Below the pieces are notes generated by a model. That model saw only the letters and a list, made by a program, of their open reading frames with translations. It did no database searches and was not told where the DNA came from. From assembly GCA_905182275.1 (NCBI GenBank), contig CAJJAU010000008.1, positions 62,001 to 126,000 of the forward strand: a stretch of 64,000 nucleotides of DNA, given 5' to 3'. Both the position numbers and the translations under genes were made by a program. This document shows, piece by piece, positions 57,966-64,000 of the stretch; positions within the stretch are counted from its first letter, which is position 1, and every line of letters begins with the position of its first letter. The DNA comes from a gamma proteobacterium HTCC2207 (lineage in GTDB: Bacteria > Pseudomonadota > Gammaproteobacteria > Pseudomonadales > Porticoccaceae).

Positions 57966-58823
57966 TCACTCAGTAAGAGAAGCTATTTCTTGTCCCATCA
58001 TGACTGGGGCTTGGGGGATTAAATCCTCCAGGCCTTCGACTTTATCTTTTTCGAACAAGATGATAGCCGTCGAACCGAATTTGAACTGGCCTATTTCCTC
58101 GCCCTTAGCGTAGATCAGTTGTTGGTCAGAAAAGTCAGACTCTCGCACCGCACCAGGTCCCGGTTTTTCAAAGCCGCCCCAAACTGTCTCAATACCAGCA
58201 ACTAACATTGCGCCGACAAAAACTACTACGAAATTCCCCACTAAGTCAGATTCAAACTCACAGACTAAGCGCTCATTGCGGGCAAATAGACCGTCTAAAC
58301 CCTGCGCGGTTTTGTCATTGACCGAGAAAAGTTCACCGGGTATGTAACGGGTGGCTCGTAATGTTCCAGAAACAGGCATATGCACCCGGTGATAGTCTTT
58401 GGGGGATAGGTAGATCGTCGCAAAGGTGCCATCTTGGTATTTTTGAGCGGAGGATGATTCACCTAGCAGACGACTTACAGAATAGTCACTGCCCTTGGCT
58501 TGAAGAATACGGTTTTTATCAATTGTGCCAGCCTGACTAACGACCCCGTCGGCAGGGCAACAAACGCTATTATGATTGTTGGCTATGACGCGAGCATCTT
58601 CTTTTAGCGCGCGGGTAAAGAAGGCATTGAAATTCTCATAGTCATCTAGATTATCGCTGGCAGCCTCTTGCATATTTATGCCAAAGGCGGCGATAGCACG
58701 ATTGATTAATAGATTTTTCAGCCATGGTCTTTTAGATTCAGCGACCTGACCAATTAATCGAGACAACCCATGTTTCGGCAACATTCGCTGTACTGCAATA
58801 AATATATCTACGCTGTGGCTCAT
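57966..58823 (-). CDS. psd: Phosphatidylserine decarboxylase
   Basis: A 285-residue inner-membrane-associated proenzyme making phosphatidylethanolamine. Self-cleavage at the Gly-Ser bond of FGST (near residue 251) would create the pyruvoyl group. E. coli has LGST; the Phe variant still keeps the required GST. The catalytic His lies in DYHRVHMPVSGTL and the Asp in PADGVVSQAG. Length is near the E. coli value (322) but slightly shorter at the C-terminus. A rhodanese gene precedes it by 46 bases. Confidence 0.95.
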   Translation of the reverse strand: MSHSVDIFIAVQRMLPKHGLSRLIGQVAESKRPWLKNLLINRAIAAFGINMQEAASDNLDDYENFNAFFTRALKEDARVIANNHNSVCCPADGVVSQAGTIDKNRILQAKGSDYSVSRLLGESSSAQKYQDGTFATIYLSPKDYHRVHMPVSGTLRATRYIPGELFSVNDKTAQGLDGLFARNERLVCEFESDLVGNFVVVFVGAMLVAGIETVWGGFEKPGPGAVRESDFSDQQLIYAKGEEIGQFKFGSTAIILFEKDKVEGLEDLIPQAPVMMGQEIASLTE

Positions 58824-58869
58824 AATTTTATTTCTCGTTTAAATTTTGATGTTTACCATGAATGAATAA

Positions 58870-59694
58870 TTAAGGGCCAAACTCTATGGGAGTATTGTCC
58901 AGATTACCCCATTCGGCCCAAGAGCCATCATAGCCGGCTATTTTCTCATAGCCTAGAATTCGTGCAACCATATAAGTGAAACTTGAGCGGTGATGAAGCT
59001 GGCAGTGGGTAGCAATAGTTTTGTCTTTACTAAGGCCTAAATCATCTAGGATAGCTTGAGCATTGCCACGAATCCGTAAGTTATTTTCTCGATCTATTAA
59101 TTCGGTCCACTCAAGATTGATGGCGCCAGGAATATGACCGCCACGAGCTGCACGGACCATGGCGCCAGTGTGCTCTGCAGGACTGCGCGCGTCCCATACT
59201 ACGAAATCATGCGAACCTAACCGGGCCATAATTTCATTGACATGGATCACAGCAGATGGATTTGCAAAGGTACTACCAATCTCACAGCAACATCCTTTCG
59301 GTATATTAATTTTGCTCTCTGTTACATAACCTTCATTAATCCAGGCCACAATACCGCCATTCAAATAAGACCAATTATTGAGGCCAATCAAGTCCAGAGT
59401 CCAAGCTAATCTACCAGCCCAGCCACCGCCCTCATCGTCGTAGATCACCACATGTTTGGAGTCATCAATGCCCAGATTGCTGACCAAGCGTTCTATATCT
59501 TTGAAATCAGGGTGCTTGCCTAATGCCGGCGGCTTATTTGCCATCAGGGTGTTGCCGGCTAGGTGCACCGCGCCGGGCACATGACGCTGTTGATAAAGAG
59601 CAGGATGGCTTAAGTCAACAATGACCATATTGTCTACGTCGAGCATCGCAACAAGATCTTCTGGTTCGATCAGATGGGGTATTAGCTCGCTCAT
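58870..59694 (-). CDS. Two-domain rhodanese (thiosulfate sulfurtransferase, RhdA type)
   Basis: A 274-residue protein with an N-terminal, inactive rhodanese domain and a C-terminal catalytic one. The active-site loop is CQLHHRSS (Cys near residue 231), close to the CQTHHRS loop of Azotobacter vinelandii RhdA (recalled) and unlike CRKGVT of classical thiosulfate enzymes or CGSGVTA of 3-mercaptopyruvate enzymes. It likely moves sulfane sulfur, perhaps for Fe-S or selenium chemistry. It is upstream of psd on the minus strand, a common Pseudomonas neighbourhood. Confidence 0.9.
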   Translation of the reverse strand: MSELIPHLIEPEDLVAMLDVDNMVIVDLSHPALYQQRHVPGAVHLAGNTLMANKPPALGKHPDFKDIERLVSNLGIDDSKHVVIYDDEGGGWAGRLAWTLDLIGLNNWSYLNGGIVAWINEGYVTESKINIPKGCCCEIGSTFANPSAVIHVNEIMARLGSHDFVVWDARSPAEHTGAMVRAARGGHIPGAINLEWTELIDRENNLRIRGNAQAILDDLGLSKDKTIATHCQLHHRSSFTYMVARILGYEKIAGYDGSWAEWGNLDNTPIEFGP

Positions 59695-59749
59695 TGTTAT
59701 TCCTTAAAACTTTTTTCTGAGGCACATTTAGAGCACCTAGGTGACTATT

Positions 59750-60781
59750 CTATGATCTATCCGATTCCTGGGATAATAATATTTGGCGGTAATTGTGCAG
59801 TCTTGTCGGGAGTACTTTTTTATCCGCTACTGCAGCTAATAGGCTACACCCAAGGTCTTTGTTGTGACTACAGTCTCGAAACTTGCAATGGCCAAGATAG
59901 GGTCGAAAGTCGATAAATCCGTTAATGACCTGTTCTTGACTAAGGTGGGTCAGAGCAAATTCGCGTATTCCTGGGGAGTCAATTAACACTCCTCCACCAG
60001 ACAGATGAAACAGCCTTGATACGGTTGTGGTGTGGGTACCTTTTTCTTTTCCTATAGATAATTCACCTACCGACATATTCGCATCTGGCTGAATATGGTT
60101 AATCAAGGATGACTTACCTACCCCCGACTGGCCGACAAATATGGCGGTTTTTCCGGTTAAATAATCTTGTAGTTCAGCGATACCTTCACCTGTGGTGGCC
60201 GATACTTGCAGAACGTCATAACCAATAAATTGATAATCTTTAACCAGTTTATTGATCTCAGGAAACGTATTATTTTCCAGCATGTCGACTTTATTTAGAA
60301 TCAGCACAGGTTTAATGTTTTGCGCTTCTGAAGCCACTAAATAACGGTCTAAAAGGTTACTAAAGGCTTCTGGTTTGGCAGAAAAAACGATAGCGATCAA
60401 ATCAACGTTTGCCGCCACCGGCCGTAATTTGCCATAAATGTCCGGGCGCAATAATTCTGATCGTCTAGGTTGACGAGCCACCACTACACCATGTGGCTCG
60501 GCAAATCGCCAAATGACCTGATCTCCAGTCACTAAACTGTCAAGATTAGCACGCATGTGACAGCGTACGATGCGGCCTTTGATGTCGGTTTCACCGGCCT
60601 CGATATCAACTTGGGCGCCGAAGTTGGTCACCACTGTGCCAAGTATTTCAGGCCCCAGCGTAGACAGATTTTCTAAGTCATCTTCACTCACAGCATTCTT
60701 AGCAATGGCGCGTTCGCGGCGTTGCTCTTGGATCGATTGAATACGCCCTTTCTGGCGATCACTGAGTCGGCGCTTACTCAT
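59750..60781 (-). CDS. rsgA: Ribosome small subunit-dependent GTPase RsgA
   Basis: A 343-residue, circularly permuted GTPase that acts late in 30S maturation. An OB-fold (about 45-115) precedes the G domain in permuted order: G4 NKVD, then G1 GQSGVGKSS near residue 217, then G3 DSPGIREFA. The C-terminal zinc finger is present as GHCKFRDCSHNKDLGCSL. It is divergent from orn (149-base gap), the common rsgA/orn arrangement. Confidence 0.96.
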   Translation of the reverse strand: MSKRRLSDRQKGRIQSIQEQRRERAIAKNAVSEDDLENLSTLGPEILGTVVTNFGAQVDIEAGETDIKGRIVRCHMRANLDSLVTGDQVIWRFAEPHGVVVARQPRRSELLRPDIYGKLRPVAANVDLIAIVFSAKPEAFSNLLDRYLVASEAQNIKPVLILNKVDMLENNTFPEINKLVKDYQFIGYDVLQVSATTGEGIAELQDYLTGKTAIFVGQSGVGKSSLINHIQPDANMSVGELSIGKEKGTHTTTVSRLFHLSGGGVLIDSPGIREFALTHLSQEQVINGFIDFRPYLGHCKFRDCSHNKDLGCSLLAAVADKKVLPTRLHNYRQILLSQESDRS

Positions 60782-60930
60782 AGGTAGACAATTTAGAGCT
60801 CATTACTGTTCAAATCCATTCTTGCTGAAGACCATTTCTGGCGTTATAGGCGCTAAGGATATAGCATTACTGCTCTGAGTAACATTAAGCTTAATAACCA
60901 CTTGCGATAAAGCGTAAATAGGACCCTTTA

Positions 60931-61479
60931 ATGACCACCACTAATCCGCTTAATTTGATCTGGATAGACCTGGAAATGACGGGGCTAAATCCTCTTGCCG
61001 AACGAATTATTGAAATCGCCACAGTAGTCACAGACTCAAATTTAGTAGTATTAGCCGAGGGGCCGTCTCTTGTTATTAAACAACCGGACAGTCTTCTAGC
61101 TGGAATGGATGAATGGAATACCCGCCAACATGGCGGATCTGGGTTAACTGATCGGGTGCGTAATAGTCAGATTAGTGAGGCCGAAGCGATGCAACAGACC
61201 ATCGATTTTGTGGCGCAGTGGGTTCCCTCGGGTGAATCACCCATGTGTGGAAATTCCATTGGCCAAGATCGACGGTTTTTGGTTCGCTATATGCCTGATT
61301 TGGCGGCTTTCTTTCATTATCGTAATCTGGATGTCAGTACCTTAAAGGAGTTGGTACGCCGCTGGCGTCCGGACCTGGAAGGCGGCTTTAATAAAAAAGG
61401 CAGTCATTTGGCAATGGACGATGTTCACGATTCTATAGCAGAATTGGCCTATTACAGAAGATTTTTTATTCAAAATTAA
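60931..61479 (+). CDS. orn: Oligoribonuclease
   Basis: A 182-residue DEDDh 3'-5' exonuclease that degrades short RNAs including pGpG. The catalytic acids are Asp13 and Glu15 in WIDLEMTGL, the Asp in [11 protein letters not shown], and the HxxxxD-type [10 protein letters not shown]. Length matches E. coli Orn (181). Its 3' end overlaps the 3' end of queG by 14 bases on the opposite strand. Confidence 0.96.
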   Translation: MTTTNPLNLIWIDLEMTGLNPLAERIIEIATVVTDSNLVVLAEGPSLVIKQPDSLLAGMDEWNTRQHGGSGLTDRVRNSQISEAEAMQQTIDFVAQWVPSGESPMCGNSIGQDRRFLVRYMPDLAAFFHYRNLDVSTLKELVRRWRPDLEGGFNKKGSHLAMDDVHDSIAELAYYRRFFIQN

Positions 61480-62554
61480 GCTTCTGTTGTTGCTGCTCTA
61501 TCGCCCATTGCACATGTTCCCTGACAAGAGCCGAGGGGTGATCGGCTTTGGCTTCAAGTTCACTCAGAATCTCTTTGGAGCCGGTCGCATTGCCCAAACC
61601 AACAGCCAGATTACGCAACCAGCGTTCATGACCAATGCGGCGTATTGGAGAGCCCTGGGTCTTATCCAGAAACTCATCTGGCTCCCAGTTAAATAGTGTC
61701 ACCAGAGATGGATCGTCAAGATTGTGTCGAGGCTTGAAATCATCCTCTTGGGTGGGCGAAGCGAAGCGATTCCATGGGCATCTAATTTGGCAGTCATCAC
61801 AGCCAAATACTCTATTGCCCATCAGAGGGCGAAGCTCTTCGGGGATGGGGCCCTTATTTTCAATAGTTAGATAGGATATGCAGCGACGTGCGTCAAGGAC
61901 GTAGGGCGCAGGAAATGCATCAGTAGGGCACACAGTCAAGCAAGCGCGGCATTTACCACATTTGTCCTCCTGTCTTTCACCGTCAACTGGCAGTTTTAAA
62001 GAGGTGTAAATTTCCCCGAGAAAAAACCATGATCCCGCTGTTTCATTAAGTAGTAAGGTATTCTTGCCAATCCACCCAAGTCCGGCTTGTTCTGCAATCG
62101 GTTTTTCCATTACAGGTGCGCTGTCTACAAATGGTCTTTGCGTCAAATTTAGTTCTGGAATTTCCTCTTCAATTTTTTTGATCAACGCAGCTAAGCGCTT
62201 GCGAATAATTTTGTGATAGTCGCGCCCCAGTGCATAGCGCGAAATATAGGCTTTATTATCATCTTTTAACACGGCGATCATATTAGTGTCAGCAAGGTAG
62301 TCCATGCGAACTGAGATTACTCTTACTGTATGGTCCACTAACTTGTTAACGACATATCGCTTATCGCCATGTGCAGCCATCCAATTCATAGAGCCCTGAA
62401 AGCCCTTTGCTAACCATTCATGCAGGCGCTCGGAGGCCTCCGTCAAATCTGGTTCGACGATAGATACCTGTTGAAAACCAAAAGAAGCGCCCCAAGATTT
62501 GATCTTATGAGCTAAATTCTCTAGTTTCTGAGCTTCTCCTTCAATTTGGTGCAT
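61466..62554 (-). CDS. queG: Epoxyqueuosine reductase QueG
   Basis: A 362-residue cobalamin-dependent Fe-S enzyme for the last step of queuosine tRNA modification. The ferredoxin-like domain has two 4Fe-4S motifs: [16 protein letters not shown] and a second with [15 protein letters not shown]. The N-terminal cobalamin-binding region holds [15 protein letters not shown]-like C-terminus follows. It is divergent from the nnr gene across a 56-base gap, matching the E. coli order orn-queG-nnr. Confidence 0.94.
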   Translation of the reverse strand: MHQIEGEAQKLENLAHKIKSWGASFGFQQVSIVEPDLTEASERLHEWLAKGFQGSMNWMAAHGDKRYVVNKLVDHTVRVISVRMDYLADTNMIAVLKDDNKAYISRYALGRDYHKIIRKRLAALIKKIEEEIPELNLTQRPFVDSAPVMEKPIAEQAGLGWIGKNTLLLNETAGSWFFLGEIYTSLKLPVDGERQEDKCGKCRACLTVCPTDAFPAPYVLDARRCISYLTIENKGPIPEELRPLMGNRVFGCDDCQIRCPWNRFASPTQEDDFKPRHNLDDPSLVTLFNWEPDEFLDKTQGSPIRRIGHERWLRNLAVGLGNATGSKEILSELEAKADHPSALVREHVQWAIEQQQQKLNFE

Positions 62555-62610
62555 GGTTTCATTGCTATTCTGGCTTATAATCTCCCTAATTTTACTGGGA
62601 TATCTCGTTC

Positions 62611-64000
62611 ATGTCGCACTATCTTATTCAACAAGCCTTATTTGATGCCAAAACTGTTGGTGAACTCGATCGATTAGCCTGCGAAAAAGGCAATATTAGT
62701 CCTTTTGAGTTAATGCGCAGAGCCGGAGACGGCGTTTTTGCAGAATTATTAGAAAACTTTGGTCGACCAGACTGTATTCACGTCTTTTGTGGCGCCGGTA
62801 ATAATGGAGGGGATGGCTACATTACGGCCTCTTTAGCTGCGCATGAGAAGATTTCGGTAAGAATTTATGAACTTGGTAATCCAGAGCGGATGTCAGAGGA
62901 AGCGAAGCAAGCACGACAGCAGTGCGTTGATGCCAATATCAGTTGTGGGCCCTTTGATGTTGGCTGTAATTTGTCAGAGGGAGTCATTGTTGATTGCTTA
63001 ATTGGTACCGGCTTTATTGGTACTCTCAGTGATGAATTTTCGGTAGCGATTGAGTGTATTAATAGTTCTTTATTACCCGTTATAGCGGCGGATATCCCCT
63101 CAGGTTTGGATAGTGATACAGGGGCAGTGCAAGATGTCGCGGTCAAGGCGGACCTAACAGTGACGTTTGTTGCTCCTAAGCAGGGTTTGTTTACTGGCCG
63201 TGGCCCGGCACTTTGTGGCGATATTATCTATGACTCCTTAGAAATTTCAACCGATATCCTAAACCAAAGAGAGCCCTCTGCTGAATTAATGTCAGTGGAT
63301 GATCTGCTCGAATACTTTCCAGAGACAGAGGCTGACGTGCATAAAAGTCAGCGTGGTCACTGCATGGTGATTGGAGGCGACCATGGGACCGGTGGCGCAT
63401 CATTACTCGCTGCGCAATCGTGCCTGCACCTCGGTGCTGGGCTTACCAGTCACGCTACTAGGCCGGAGCATGTGTCAGCGAGTCTGGTTCGCCAACCTGA
63501 AATAATGGCCTGTGGTGTGGTCTCTGGTCAGGAGCTAGAACCATTGCTTGATCGACCTACCGTGCTAGTAATCGGCCCGGGTCTTGGCAGATCATCTTGG
63601 TCTGAGCAGATGTTACAAAAAGCGATGTCTATGGATGTACCTATGGTAGTGGACGCAGATGCATTGAATATTATTGCCGAGGGTCGAGTAGTGACTGATG
63701 TTGCAAACCGATCATGGGTGATGACACCACACTCAGGTGAGGCGGCCCGATTATTGGGTGTTAGTGTTGCTGAGGTCGAGATGGATCGTTTTGCCGCGGT
63801 GCGCCAGCTACAACAAAAATATAACGCAGTGATACTCTTGAAGGGCGCTGGAACACTTATATGTGGGGATCAGACTCGACCAATACAAGTGTGTCCCTAT
63901 GGTAATCCTGCAATGGCGACGGCTGGCATGGGAGATATTTTAAGCGGTGTTATCGGTGCATTGATTGCACAGGGGATGGATGTACAGACCGCAACCGAGC
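62611..64000 (+). CDS. nnr: Bifunctional NAD(P)H-hydrate epimerase / ADP-dependent dehydratase, partial
   Basis: About 463 N-terminal residues are visible; roughly 40 C-terminal residues lie beyond base 64000, judging by the usual length near 500. It repairs hydrated NAD(P)H. The YjeF-N epimerase domain (about 1-215) has GAGNNGGDGYI; the C-terminal kinase-like dehydratase domain (about 235 on) has GDHGTGGASLLA and the ATP/ADP-binding region GNPAMATAGMGDILSG. The start ATG at 62611 has CTGGGA about 10 bases upstream. In E. coli tsaE and amiB follow. Confidence 0.95.
   Translation, partial: MSHYLIQQALFDAKTVGELDRLACEKGNISPFELMRRAGDGVFAELLENFGRPDCIHVFCGAGNNGGDGYITASLAAHEKISVRIYELGNPERMSEEAKQARQQCVDANISCGPFDVGCNLSEGVIVDCLIGTGFIGTLSDEFSVAIECINSSLLPVIAADIPSGLDSDTGAVQDVAVKADLTVTFVAPKQGLFTGRGPALCGDIIYDSLEISTDILNQREPSAELMSVDDLLEYFPETEADVHKSQRGHCMVIGGDHGTGGASLLAAQSCLHLGAGLTSHATRPEHVSASLVRQPEIMACGVVSGQELEPLLDRPTVLVIGPGLGRSSWSEQMLQKAMSMDVPMVVDADALNIIAEGRVVTDVANRSWVMTPHSGEAARLLGVSVAEVEMDRFAAVRQLQQKYNAVILLKGAGTLICGDQTRPIQVCPYGNPAMATAGMGDILSGVIGALIAQGMDVQTATE

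Noticed and set aside
1-64000. CRISPR, insertion sequence, prophage or integron
   Set aside because: No spaced direct repeats, transposase, integrase or phage-type genes are present anywhere in the window.

Overview
The window reads as a stretch of core chromosome from a free-living, probably marine, gammaproteobacterium with moderate GC. Gene orders match Pseudomonas and Enterobacteria closely: rpoE-rseABC-degQ/mucD, lepA-lepB-rnc-era-recO-acpS, mrcA against pilMNOPQ-aroK-aroB, ygfZ against sdhE-ygfX, and yrfG-hslR-hslO-pckA. This is inference from synteny and protein similarity; no rRNA or marker search was possible. I see no tRNA or rRNA gene, CRISPR array, insertion sequence or prophage. 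No gap between genes exceeds 300 bases; the longest are 11447-11694, 49401-49632 and 30402-30623.

Layout. 1-2177 (minus): a partial selO and a membrane-anchored beta-propeller protein. 2347-4983 (plus): prfB with a programmed +1 frameshift, then lysS. 5162-11446 (minus): a small zinc-ribbon-like membrane protein, an RDD protein, a paired acyl-CoA dehydrogenase operon, a DUF2147 protein, heme A synthase and a MATE exporter. 11695-14943 (plus): threonine deaminase, ung and an MFS transporter. 14953-18728: ygfZ and a membrane protein (minus), sdhE-ygfX (plus), nadB (minus). 18886-36633 (plus): the sigma-E module, translation and membrane-export genes, RNA processing and repair, cysM, mazG, adk, tsaB, an NAD(P) dehydrogenase, an M18 aminopeptidase, trpS, and two redox lipoproteins (cupredoxin and cytochrome c). 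36706-42941 (minus): pckA, hslO, hslR, yrfG, mrcA. 43069-57956 (plus): pilMNOPQ, aroK, aroB, an enlarged gltB, a CysJ-like diflavin reductase and hemE. 57966-60781 (minus): psd, a rhodanese and rsgA. 60931-64000: orn (plus), queG (minus) and a partial nnrD/nnrE (plus).

Functional themes. The sigma-E genes sense envelope stress and sit upstream of lepA/lepB. The pil genes build the inner-membrane platform and outer-membrane secretin of a type IV pilus. yrfG-hslR-hslO-pckA joins redox and heat-shock chaperoning to gluconeogenesis. ygfZ, sdhE and nadB cluster around Fe-S and flavin enzyme maturation.

The most unusual locus is 49633-56868. In Pseudomonas the order aroB...gltB-gltD-hemE is usual. 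Here gltD is replaced by a CysJ-type FMN/FAD/NADPH reductase, and GltB is about 1825 residues long. It carries an extra segment of about 105 residues before the FMN domain, a C-terminal extension of about 180 residues, and a C-x5-C-x3-C cluster motif one residue tighter than the classical one. I propose an NADPH glutamate synthase with a flavodoxin-type rather than GltD-type electron-input subunit. This is inference and needs genome-wide and biochemical checks.
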